A DNA stretch of 64,000 nt from Arthrobacter sp. UM1. Its GTDB lineage: Bacteria > Actinomycetota > Actinomycetes > Actinomycetales > Micrococcaceae. Location of the stretch: NCBI RefSeq assembly GCF_020483305.1, contig NZ_JACWAB010000001.1:620001-684000 (forward strand), given 5' to 3'. The position numbers and the translations under genes were made by a program. Shown piece after piece: positions 8,099 to 16,051 of the stretch. Position 1 is the stretch's first letter. Each line of letters opens with the position of its first letter. The notes beneath the pieces were generated by a model. It had not been told where the DNA came from. It ran no database searches and was given only the letters and a program-made list of their open reading frames with translations.

Positions 8099-8142
8099 CG
8101 GAGAAGGCCCGGGACGTCCGCGGACGTCCCGGGCCTTCTCCG
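8099..8142 (+). terminator. 40-base perfect palindrome / terminator after the LysM gene
   Basis: GAGAAGGCCCGGGACGTCCG (8101-8120) is followed immediately by its exact reverse complement (8121-8140), extended by two more pairs. It lies 12 bases after the LysM gene stop and upstream of pknL, so it most likely ends transcription before pknL. Confidence 0.8.
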
Positions 8143-8203
8143 CGTTCGCGCCCGCACTCGAGCGCTGCCCGTCGGCTGACCCCGCAGGAAGACCGCCTGA
8201 ACC

Positions 8204-9715
8204 ATGAACCCACGACTCGCAGACGAACGGCAGCTCGCCGGATCGCTCATCGACGGCCGCTACCGGGTCCAGGGCGTGCTCGGCGTCGGCGGCATGTCCA
8301 CGGTCTACTCGGCGCATGACGAGCGCCTCGGCCGAGACGTGGCCGTCAAGGTCATCTCCCCCGCCCTCGGCGCGGACGAGTCCTTCCTGCGCCGCTTCGA
8401 CTCAGAGGCCCGTGCCTCCGCCCGGCTGGCGCACCCGAACGTCGTCGCCGTCCTCGACCGGAGCTCGGAGCAGTCGCTTCCGTACATCGTCTTCGAGCGA
8501 GTCTCGGGCGAGACGCTCCGCTCCGCCATCACCGCCGAGGCCCCCATGCCGCAGGGCGCGGCACTGCGCCTGTGGCGCCAGCTCGTCGAGGCGCTGGGCC
8601 ATGCCCACGAGGCGGGCCTCATCCACCGCGACGTCAAGCCGGAGAACGTGCTGGTCACCCGGGACGGGACGGCCAAGCTCACGGACTTCGGCCTCGCCCG
8701 CGCCGTGGCGGAGGCCAAGACGACGGCGACCATCATGGGCACCGCGCGCTACGTGGCCCCGGAGACCATCGCCGACTCCCGCAGCGACGAGCGGAGCGAC
8801 CTGTACTCCGCAGGCATCCTCCTCTTCGAGATGCTCACGGGGTCGGCGCCGTTCGAGGGCGCGAACCCGATCAACGTGGCCTACGCGCACGTGCACCGGG
8901 ACGTTCCGGCGCCGTCCACCCGCGAGCCCGGAATCCATCCCGAGGTGGACTCCCTCGTCACCTGGTGCTGCGCCAAGGATCCGGACGAGCGTCCGCAGTC
9001 CGCCGCCGACCTCCTCCGGGAGGCGGAGCACATCGCGGGCATCCTCCCGCCGGACCGCCCTGTGCCGCCGAGGCCCGCGGTCAGCCCTTCGGCCGGCTCG
9101 CACGCCGCGTCCGAGCAGGACGGCCTCCCCACCACGTCGCTGGCCACCCGCCCCCTCACCCGCCTCGGCGGGCACCGCCTCCCGGGGCAGGCCAGCCCGA
9201 CGACGGTGCTCGGCGCGCATCCTCGCGGTCCAGCGACGCCTCCTGCTCCGCGCGCCGAGGCGACATCACCGGAGGAGGGGCCCCGTCAGGACTTCGGCCG
9301 GCTCAGCCTCGACGAGGACACGCAGGCCTTTCCCGTTCCCGAGGCGGACAGCGCGGAGCGGTCAGAGCCGGATCACGGGGACCGCCCGTCCTGGGACGAG
9401 GGCGACTGGGGCCCGGATGAGCCCGTTCACGCCGAGGCCGGCTGGCCCGCCCAGGCATCTCCGCAGCCCAGCCGCCGACAGGCCCGGCGGGACGCCCGGA
9501 GACAGCTCGCACAGGACCGGCGTCCGCTGCGCTCCGTTCGGCCGTCTGGGGGCAGCGGCCTCACGGCCGCCCTGGTCATCATCCTGGCCATGGCCGTTCT
9601 GGCGCTCGGAATCGCGGTCTTCGTCTCCGGCCCGGCGGTCTTCCCGCTCCAGTCCGGCGCTGTGCAGCTCGGAACCGCGTGGACGGCCGTCATCAGCCTG
9701 AGCGTGTTGCCCTGA
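8204..9715 (+). CDS. pknL: Serine/threonine protein kinase PknL
   Basis: A 503-residue Hanks-type kinase. Glycine-rich loop LGVGGMSTVY (about 26-35), VAVK lysine K49, catalytic HRDVKPEN (141-148, D143), DFG (161-163) and the GTARYVAPE activation segment are intact. A Pro/Ala-rich juxtamembrane linker (about 285-435) leads to one transmembrane helix at about 448-470 and a short extracellular tail. No PASTA repeats are present, as in PknL and unlike PknB. In mycobacteria PknL phosphorylates the Rv2175c product, whose homologue is encoded nearby. The kinase may therefore link envelope signals to gene regulation. Confidence 0.92.
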   Translation: MNPRLADERQLAGSLIDGRYRVQGVLGVGGMSTVYSAHDERLGRDVAVKVISPALGADESFLRRFDSEARASARLAHPNVVAVLDRSSEQSLPYIVFERVSGETLRSAITAEAPMPQGAALRLWRQLVEALGHAHEAGLIHRDVKPENVLVTRDGTAKLTDFGLARAVAEAKTTATIMGTARYVAPETIADSRSDERSDLYSAGILLFEMLTGSAPFEGANPINVAYAHVHRDVPAPSTREPGIHPEVDSLVTWCCAKDPDERPQSAADLLREAEHIAGILPPDRPVPPRPAVSPSAGSHAASEQDGLPTTSLATRPLTRLGGHRLPGQASPTTVLGAHPRGPATPPAPRAEATSPEEGPRQDFGRLSLDEDTQAFPVPEADSAERSEPDHGDRPSWDEGDWGPDEPVHAEAGWPAQASPQPSRRQARRDARRQLAQDRRPLRSVRPSGGSGLTAALVIILAMAVLALGIAVFVSGPAVFPLQSGAVQLGTAWTAVISLSVLP

Positions 9716-9787
9716 CCGAACGCCGGCTGCGGCCGGGGCAGGCAGGCTCTCGATGCCGCCCGCCGGCCGCCCCGGCGTGACGCGCCC
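9716..9787. other. Convergent gap between pknL and aroG
   Basis: GCCGGGGC (9732-9739) can pair with GCCCCGGC (9769-9776), enclosing a smaller GGCA/TGCC pairing. This is a plausible but weak bidirectional terminator between convergent genes. Confidence 0.35.
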
Positions 9788-11221
9788 CTAGGACTCCGCG
9801 GCCGCCGAACGTCCCCGCTCGGGGGCGATCTGCTCTGCCACGAGGAACGCGAGCTCAAGCGACTGCTTGTGGTTCAGGCGCGGATCGCACAGCGACTCGT
9901 AGCGGTCCTCGAACGCGGCCTCGTCGATGGGGTCCGCGCCGCCGAGGCACTCGGCGACGTCGTCACCCGTCATCTCCACGTGCAGGCCGCCGGGCACCGT
10001 GCCCAGCTCCTTGTGCACCTCGAAGAAGCCGTTGACCTCGTCCATCACGTCGTTGAACCGGCGGGTCTTGTAGCCGTTGGCGCTCGTGACGGTGTTGCCG
10101 TGCATCGGGTCCGTGATCCAGAGCGGCTGGGCACCGGCCTCCTGCGCGGCCCGGATGAGCGGAGGGAGGACCTCGCGCACCTTCCCCGCGCCCATGCGGG
10201 AGATGAACGTGAGGCGGCCCGGCTGGCGCTCGGGGTCCAGCTTCTCGATGAGGGCCGTGACCTGCTCGGGCGTCGTCGTCGGCCCCAGCTTCACGCCGAT
10301 GGGGTTCTGCACCTTGGAGAAGAAGTCCACGTGGGCGCCGTCGATCTCCCGGGTGCGCTCGCCGATCCAGATGAAGTGGCCGCTCGTGGCGTACGGGAGG
10401 GACGTGCGGGAGTCGAGGCGGGTGAGGGCGCGCTCGTAGTCGAGCAGGAGCGCCTCGTGGCTCGCGAAGAACTCGACGCGCTTGAGCGCCTCGAAGTCCG
10501 TGCCGCACGCCTCCATGAAGGTCACGGCCCGCTCGATCTGCGCGGCCATGGACTCGTACTTGGCGTGCGCTGGGTTGGACATGAATCCGCGGTTCCACTG
10601 GTACACCGCGCGGAGGTCCGCGAAGCCGCCGGTGGTGAAGGCGCGGATGAGGTTCAGGGTGGAGGCGGACGTGTGGTACGCCTTCAGCATCCGGGAGGGG
10701 TCCGGCTCGCGGTCCCCCGGCGTGAAGGGGAAGCCGTTGACGATCTCGCCGCGGAAGGCCGGCAGGGTCACGTCCCCGCGCGTCTCCTCGGAGGAGGAGC
10801 GGGGCTTGGCGAACTGGCCCGCCATGCGCCCCACCTTGATCACCGGGACCGAGGCCGCGTACGTGAGGACCACGGCCATCTGGAGGATGGTGCGGACCTT
10901 CGCCGAGATCTGGTCCGCCGTGGACCCGGCGAACGTCTCCGCGCAGTCCCCGCCCATGAGGAGGAAGGCCTCCCCGCGGGCGGCGGAGGCGAGGCGCTCC
11001 CGGAGGATGTCCACCTCGCCAGCGAACACGAGCGGGGGCAGGGCCGAGAGCTCCTCGATGGTCTGCTCGTAGGCCGCGTGGCCCGTCCACTCGGGCTGCT
11101 GCTTGATCGGCAGGCTCCGCCAGTCGTCCAGGCCCGGATACACGGCCGCGCCCGGCTGGGACTGGCCGGCGTGGACGTACTGGTGGCTCTGGGACCTCGG
11201 GGGATTCTGCTGATCGCTCAC
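9788..11221 (-). CDS. aroG: Class II 3-deoxy-D-arabino-heptulosonate-7-phosphate synthase
   Basis: A 477-residue plant-type (class II) DAHP synthase. Recognisable segments include the DDWRSLPIKQQPEW start (32-45), LLMGGDCAETF (87-97, with the metal-ligand Cys), KVGRMAGQFAKPRS, RMGAGKVREVLPPLI and WITDPMHGNT. It joins phosphoenolpyruvate and erythrose-4-phosphate in the first step of aromatic amino acid synthesis. It is transcribed nine bases after the PlsC-like gene and probably with it. The equivalent M. tuberculosis gene (Rv2178c) lies in the same neighbourhood as pknL. Prephenate dehydrogenase of the same pathway is encoded at 29218. Confidence 0.97.
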   Translation of the reverse strand: MSDQQNPPRSQSHQYVHAGQSQPGAAVYPGLDDWRSLPIKQQPEWTGHAAYEQTIEELSALPPLVFAGEVDILRERLASAARGEAFLLMGGDCAETFAGSTADQISAKVRTILQMAVVLTYAASVPVIKVGRMAGQFAKPRSSSEETRGDVTLPAFRGEIVNGFPFTPGDREPDPSRMLKAYHTSASTLNLIRAFTTGGFADLRAVYQWNRGFMSNPAHAKYESMAAQIERAVTFMEACGTDFEALKRVEFFASHEALLLDYERALTRLDSRTSLPYATSGHFIWIGERTREIDGAHVDFFSKVQNPIGVKLGPTTTPEQVTALIEKLDPERQPGRLTFISRMGAGKVREVLPPLIRAAQEAGAQPLWITDPMHGNTVTSANGYKTRRFNDVMDEVNGFFEVHKELGTVPGGLHVEMTGDDVAECLGGADPIDEAAFEDRYESLCDPRLNHKQSLELAFLVAEQIAPERGRSAAAES

Positions 11222-11230
11222 CCTCTCAGG

Positions 11231-12013
11231 CTAGTCCCCCGTGCGCCCGGCCTCTGCACCGGCCGTCCCCTCCTCGGACGCCTCGTCCGCATGATGAGAC
11301 AGGTTGAGCCGGCGGGCGATGGCCTCGAGCTTCTGCTGCGCGATGCGCGCCTTCACCTCCGCCGCGTAGACGTCCACGTACTCCTGTCCCGAGAGGCGCA
11401 TGAGCGAGGCCATGATCTCGTCCGTCATGGCGCGGAGGGTGGCATGGTCCTCCTCCCTGCCGGCCAGGTGCGAGAAGTCCATCGGCTTGCCGACGATGAT
11501 GCCCACGCGGCGGATGCTCGGGACCTTCTTGCCGATCGGCTGCACTTTGTCCGTGCCGATCATGGCGACGGGGATGACCGGCACCCCCGCCTCGAGCGCG
11601 AGCTTGGCGACGCCGATCTTGCCCTTGTACAGCTTCCCGTCCGGGCTGCGCGTGCCCTCGGGGTAGATGCCGAGCAGCTTCCCCTCTTTGAGCGTGCGGA
11701 CGCCCTCGGCGAGCGAGCTGAGGGACGCCGCGCCGCCCGACCGGTCCATCGGGATCTGGTTGGCCGCCTGGAAGAACATGCGGGTCAGGGTCCCCTTGAG
11801 GCCGCGCCCGGTGAAGTACTCCTTCTTGGCGAGGAAGGCCACGGGGCGCGGCACGTTGAGCGGGAGGAAGATCGAGTCGGAGAAGCTGAGGTGGTTGCTC
11901 ACGAGGAGCGCTCCGCCCGAGGCGGGGATGTTGCCCACCCCCTTGATCCAGGGCCGGAAAACGGTGTTCACCACCGGTCCGATCACCACGGACTTCATGA
12001 GCCAATAGAACAC
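11231..12013 (-). CDS. 1-acyl-sn-glycerol-3-phosphate acyltransferase-like (PlsC family)
   Basis: A 260-residue membrane-associated acyltransferase. The N-terminal hydrophobic stretch is followed by the HX4D motif (NHLSFSD, H41/D46), the FxxR-like substrate region, and YPEGTRSPDGKLYKGK (about 117-132). These are the catalytic and glycerophosphate-binding motifs of PlsC-type enzymes. It likely acylates lysophosphatidate or a related lipid acceptor. The corresponding M. tuberculosis gene is Rv2182c. The C-terminal tail after about residue 235 is acidic and low in complexity. A second PlsC-family gene lies at 27759-28484. Confidence 0.92.
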   Translation of the reverse strand: MFYWLMKSVVIGPVVNTVFRPWIKGVGNIPASGGALLVSNHLSFSDSIFLPLNVPRPVAFLAKKEYFTGRGLKGTLTRMFFQAANQIPMDRSGGAASLSSLAEGVRTLKEGKLLGIYPEGTRSPDGKLYKGKIGVAKLALEAGVPVIPVAMIGTDKVQPIGKKVPSIRRVGIIVGKPMDFSHLAGREEDHATLRAMTDEIMASLMRLSGQEYVDVYAAEVKARIAQQKLEAIARRLNLSHHADEASEEGTAGAEAGRTGD

Positions 12014-12091
12014 GACGCCATCCTTCCGACACGGCCACGCTGACGATCCGCCTCTCTCATCCTAGAGAACCGCACGTGGAAAGCTGTTCCC

Positions 12092-12889
12092 ATGACGCAG
12101 CTCCACGGTCCGCTCTCCCTCGCCCTCGACGAAACATCCCCGGCCGCTCGCGCGGCCTTCTCCCACGACGCGGAGCCCGACGGCGACGGCGGCACCGGGA
12201 TCGTCCTCGTCCACGGCTTCACCGGGTCGCCCGCTGCGCTCGCCCGGTGGGCCCGGGTGTGCGCGGACGCGGGCCTGAGCGTGAGGCTCCCCCTCCTGCC
12301 CGGCCACGGGACGCGCCCGGAGGAGCTCGCGCGCACGCCGCGCTCCCATTGGACCGAGGCCGTCCGCAGCGCCGTCGAGGAGCTGCGGGGCACCTGCTCG
12401 CGCGTCGTCGTCGCGGGCCTGTCCATGGGCGGGGCGCTCGCGCTCATCGAGGCGGCGCGGGGCCGCGTGGACGGCGTGATCGTGGTGAACCCCGGCCTGC
12501 GGGTGGACCATCCCGCCTCGGCGCTCGCTCCCGTGCTGCACTACGTGCGCCCGTTCCTCACCTCGATCGGCAACGACATCGCGCGCCCGGGCCGGGACGA
12601 GGGCGCGTACTCGCGGACGCCCGTGGCCGCCGTGGCCCAGGTGCGCGGCCTCTTCGCCGAGGCGAGGCGGGCGCTGCCGGAGATCGAGGTGCCCGTCCTC
12701 GGCTTCTTCTCCTCGACGGACCACGTCGTGGGGCCGGCGTCGCGGAAGGCGCTGGAGCGCGGGCTGCGGCCCGGGCTGCTCAGGACCGTTCCGCTCGAGC
12801 GCTCGTTCCACGTGGCCACGATGGACCACGACGCGGACACGGTCTTCGAGGAGAGCCTCGGCTTCATCCGGGGGCTCGCGGAGCGCTGA
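12092..12889 (+). CDS. Alpha/beta-hydrolase, carboxylesterase/monoacylglycerol lipase type
   Basis: A 265-residue alpha/beta hydrolase resembling the Est30/carboxylesterase group. Features are the oxyanion region VLVHGFTGSP (39-47), LLPGHGTRPEEL (68-79), the nucleophile elbow GLSMGG with Ser111, an acidic residue in FFSSTDHVV (about 211), and the His in HVATMDHD (about 245). It would hydrolyse short acyl esters or monoglycerides in the cytoplasm; the natural substrate cannot be read. It is divergent from plsC and converges on the glucokinase gene, with only seven bases between the stops. Confidence 0.85.
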   Translation: MTQLHGPLSLALDETSPAARAAFSHDAEPDGDGGTGIVLVHGFTGSPAALARWARVCADAGLSVRLPLLPGHGTRPEELARTPRSHWTEAVRSAVEELRGTCSRVVVAGLSMGGALALIEAARGRVDGVIVVNPGLRVDHPASALAPVLHYVRPFLTSIGNDIARPGRDEGAYSRTPVAAVAQVRGLFAEARRALPEIEVPVLGFFSSTDHVVGPASRKALERGLRPGLLRTVPLERSFHVATMDHDADTVFEESLGFIRGLAER

Positions 12890-12896
12890 GACCCCG

Positions 12897-13892
12897 TCAC
12901 GCGCGCTGTGCGGCCTCCCGGCGCGCGCTCTCGGCCGCGCCGACGAGTCCCGCGTCGGCTCCGAGGCTCGCCGCGACGACGTCCGCGACCGGGCGGTAGC
13001 CGCGGCCGGTCAGGTTCTTCGCGAGCGCATCGCGAGCGGGCCCGAGGAGCAGCTCCCCCGCCGCAGACAGCCCGCCTCCGATGACGAACCGTCCCGGGTC
13101 CAGCGCGGCGGCGAGATTGGCGAGCCCGATGCCCAGCCACTCGCCGACCTCCACGAGGAGCTCCCGGGAGAGCGGGTCTCCCGCGAGCGCCTCCTGGGTG
13201 ACGAGCGCGCCGTCGACAGGGCGCCCGGCGCGGGCGGCCGCCTCGGCGAGCGGCACTGCAAAAGGCGCCTCGGCCTCGGTCATCTCCCGGCCGAGCCGGC
13301 CGAGCGCGTTCCCGGAGGCGTACTGCTCCCAGCACCCTCGGTTGCCGCACTCGCAGAGCTGTCCCCGGGGAACGAAGATCTGGTGTCCGAACTCTCCGGC
13401 CACGCCCCAGCGCCCGCGCTCCACGCGGCCGTCCGTGACGATGGCCCCGCCGATGCCGGTGCCGAGAGTGATGACGACGAGCCGCGGCTCCCCCTGCCCG
13501 GCTCCGAAGCCGGATTCCGCGACGGCGGCGGCGTCCGCGTCGTTGAGCACGATGACGGGCCTGCCGAGGCGCCGCTCGAGGTTCTCGCGCAGCGGCTCGT
13601 TGCGCCAGGCGAGGTGCGGCGAGAAGAGGACGGTGGAGTTGGAGAGGTCCATCCAGCCGGCGGCGCCGACGCCCACGCTCGAGACGCACGTGCCGTCCGC
13701 GAGCTGCTCCACGGCGGCGGCGATGGACGTCTCGACGTCCGCGCGGGACCGCCCCGGAGTGGGCAGGACCACCTTGCGCTTGATGACGCCGTCCGGCGAG
13801 ACCAGGCCCGCCGCGATCTTGGTGCCGCCGATGTCGACGCCGATCGCGTCGCACGCCTCTGTTCCAGCCCGCTCAGACCTCTGATTCTCCAT
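12897..13892 (-). CDS. ROK-family glucokinase
   Basis: A 331-residue ROK kinase. The phosphate-binding motif VDIGGTKIAAG (19-29), the glucose-binding/catalytic segment VLNDADAAAVAE, the GTGIGGAIV motif, and the zinc motif CECGNRGCWEQYASG, with the His of the GEFGHQ segment, are all present. It phosphorylates glucose with ATP; other hexoses or a regulatory role cannot be excluded, but no HTH domain precedes the kinase, so it is not a ROK repressor. The start ATG is seven bases after TAGACT (13905-13900) with no ribosome-binding site, indicating a leaderless mRNA. The frame is open further upstream but without family similarity. Confidence 0.92.
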   Translation of the reverse strand: MENQRSERAGTEACDAIGVDIGGTKIAAGLVSPDGVIKRKVVLPTPGRSRADVETSIAAAVEQLADGTCVSSVGVGAAGWMDLSNSTVLFSPHLAWRNEPLRENLERRLGRPVIVLNDADAAAVAESGFGAGQGEPRLVVITLGTGIGGAIVTDGRVERGRWGVAGEFGHQIFVPRGQLCECGNRGCWEQYASGNALGRLGREMTEAEAPFAVPLAEAAARAGRPVDGALVTQEALAGDPLSRELLVEVGEWLGIGLANLAAALDPGRFVIGGGLSAAGELLLGPARDALAKNLTGRGYRPVADVVAASLGADAGLVGAAESARREAAQRA

Positions 13893-14056
13893 CGCGACAA
13901 GTCTACGGACGCCGGGGCCGTGACGCGCGAGGCGGGCCTCTGTGTTGCGGGCTGCGGCCTCCCCGCCCTGTGATGCGCGCAACGCTAGGATGGAGGCTAC
14001 GCTGCGTGCGGCCGAGCCTGGCGCCGCAGTCCGGCTCAGACTGTTCAGGAGCACCG

Positions 14057-15868
14057 ATGAAGCACGCGACGACTCCCCTCGACTCGGACGTCCCGAGCCG
14101 GTGGAACTGCACTGACCTGCTCGAGTCCCACCTGGAGAAGGACCCCCAGCCGGCGCTCTTCTCCGTGAGGGACGAGGCCGAGCAGAGCGGCTGGAGGGAC
14201 ATCACCGCCCGCGAGTTCCGCACTCAGGCGGCGGCCCTCGCCAAGGGGCTCATCGCCCAGGGGGTCCAGGCGGGAGACCGGATCGCCATCATGGCGAGCA
14301 CGCGCTACGAGTGGACGCTCGTGGACTTCGCCGTCTGGTACGCCGGGGCCGTCTCGGTGCCGGTCTACGAGTCCTCCTCCCCCAGCCAGATCGCGTGGAT
14401 CCTCTCGGACTCGGGCGCCGTCGGCATCGCCGTCGAGCACCCGGCCCACGAGAACGCGGTGCGGCATGCGGCCACCTCCGAGTCCCTCGGATCCCTCAAG
14501 CACGTGTGGCAGATGGAGGACGACGGCCTGCAGGAGCTGGTCGAGGCCGGCGCCTCCGTGACGGACGAGGAGCTGGAGGAGCGCCGCACCTCGGCGCGGC
14601 TCGAGGACCTCGCCACGATCATCTACACCTCCGGCACCACGGGGCGCCCCAAGGGCTGCCAGCTGACCCACGCCAACTTCGTGCTGCTCAGCGAGGCCGC
14701 CGCCTCCGCGATCTCGGACGTGGCGCACGAGGGCAACCGCACCATCATGTTCCTCCCCCTGGCGCACGTGTTCGCCCGCTACATCTCCGTGCTCTGCGTC
14801 GCGGTGGGCGCCACCGTGGCGCACACGCCGGACATCAAGAACCTCCTGCCGGACCTGCAGTCCTACCGGCCGGACTTCATCCTCGCGGTCCCCCGCGTCT
14901 TCGAGAAGGTCTACAACAGCGCCCGGGCGAACGCCGAGAGCAGCGGCAGGGGGCGGGTCTTCGACCTCGCGGCCTCCACGGCCATCGCCTACTCCACGGC
15001 CTCCATGGCCGGGCGCGTTCCCCTCGCCCTGCGGGCCCGGCACGCCCTCTTCGACGCCCTCGTCTACCGGAAGCTCCGCGCCGCGATGGGCGGACGCGTG
15101 AGGCACGCGGTCTCCGGCGGCGGCCCGCTCGGCGAACGGCTCGGGCACTTCTTCTCCGGGGCGGGGCTCCTCATCCTCGAGGGCTACGGGCTCACGGAGA
15201 CGACGGCGCCGGCCACCGTGAACACGACCGAGCGCATCAAGATCGGCACCGTGGGACCGCCGCTGCCGGGCAACGAGGTCCGGATCGCCGAGGACGGCGA
15301 GATCCTCGTCAAGGGCGTGTGCGTGTTCGAGGGCTACTGGGGGCGCGAGGACCTCACCGCCGAGGCCTTCACGGACGGCTGGTTCCACACGGGAGACCTC
15401 GGCTCGCTGGACGAGGACGGCTTCCTCTCCATCACGGGCCGCAAGAAGGAGATCATCGTGACCGCCGGGGGCAAGAACGTGGTCCCGGGCCTCCTCGAGG
15501 ACGCTGTGCGCGCGCAGAGCCTCGTCTCCCAGTGCCTCGTCATCGGGGACAACCGCCCCTTCGTCGCCGCGCTCGTCACCCTGGACGCCGAGGTCCTCCC
15601 CGGCTGGCTCGAGCGCAACGGCCTGCCGGAGATGACGCCGGCCGAGGCCGCGCAGAACGAGCGCGTGCGCGCCGAGGTGCAGTCCTACATCGACGAGGCG
15701 AACACCACCGTCTCCCGGGCCGAGTCCATCCGAGAGTTCCGGATCGTGGAGCACGACTTCACCGAGGAGTCCGGCCACCTCACCCCCTCGCTCAAGATCA
15801 AGCGGGCCAAGGTGGCCCAGGACTACTCGGACGTCGTCGAGGAGATCTACACGCCGCGCTCCCGCTGA
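14057..15868 (+). CDS. Long-chain fatty-acid-CoA ligase, FadD15-like
   Basis: A 603-residue AMP-forming synthetase. Motifs in order: the P-loop TSGTTGRPKG (191-200), LPLAHVFARY, GYGLTETTAP, HTGDLGSLDEDGF and GRKKEIIVTAGGKNV, with the C-terminal catalytic Lys region LKIKR. It activates fatty acids to acyl-AMP and transfers them to CoA. Size and position match the FadD15 (Rv2187) group near pknL. The start is fixed by CAGGAG five bases upstream of the ATG; a longer upstream frame lacks support. Two hairpins follow the gene. Confidence 0.93.
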   Translation: MKHATTPLDSDVPSRWNCTDLLESHLEKDPQPALFSVRDEAEQSGWRDITAREFRTQAAALAKGLIAQGVQAGDRIAIMASTRYEWTLVDFAVWYAGAVSVPVYESSSPSQIAWILSDSGAVGIAVEHPAHENAVRHAATSESLGSLKHVWQMEDDGLQELVEAGASVTDEELEERRTSARLEDLATIIYTSGTTGRPKGCQLTHANFVLLSEAAASAISDVAHEGNRTIMFLPLAHVFARYISVLCVAVGATVAHTPDIKNLLPDLQSYRPDFILAVPRVFEKVYNSARANAESSGRGRVFDLAASTAIAYSTASMAGRVPLALRARHALFDALVYRKLRAAMGGRVRHAVSGGGPLGERLGHFFSGAGLLILEGYGLTETTAPATVNTTERIKIGTVGPPLPGNEVRIAEDGEILVKGVCVFEGYWGREDLTAEAFTDGWFHTGDLGSLDEDGFLSITGRKKEIIVTAGGKNVVPGLLEDAVRAQSLVSQCLVIGDNRPFVAALVTLDAEVLPGWLERNGLPEMTPAEAAQNERVRAEVQSYIDEANTTVSRAESIREFRIVEHDFTEESGHLTPSLKIKRAKVAQDYSDVVEEIYTPRSR

Positions 15869-15880
15869 CGCGGCGCCTGG

Positions 15881-15906
15881 TCCGTGCGGGGACGTCCCCG
15901 CACGGA
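15881..15906 (+). terminator. Hairpin after the fadD gene
   Basis: TCCGTGCGGGGA (15881-15892) pairs perfectly with 15895-15906 across a two-base centre, 13 bases after the stop. Confidence 0.65.
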
Positions 15907-15919
15907 ACCGCCCGGACAC

Positions 15920-15960
15920 GAGAGAGGCGGCCTCCCCGCTGTGGGGAGGCCGCCTCTCTC
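15920..15960. terminator. Bidirectional hairpin between fadD and pyc
   Basis: AGAGAGGCGGCCTCCCC (15921-15937) pairs with 15943-15959 over a five-base loop; flanking G15920-C15960 adds a pair. It separates two convergent genes and can serve both. Confidence 0.8.
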
Positions 15961-15961
15961 T

Positions 15962-15999
15962 GTCACCGCTTCCGGGCGATGTCACCGCTTCAGGGCGAT
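15962..15999. repeat. Tandem 19-base direct repeat
   Basis: GTCACCGCTTCCGGGCGAT is followed directly by the same 19 bases with one change (C to A). It lies in the convergent gap between fadD and pyc. No function is apparent. Confidence 0.8.
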
Positions 16000-16051
16000 G
16001 CGGGGCGGGGCAGGCCCGGGCCCGCGGCCCCTGCCTGCCCCTGCGGCCCTC

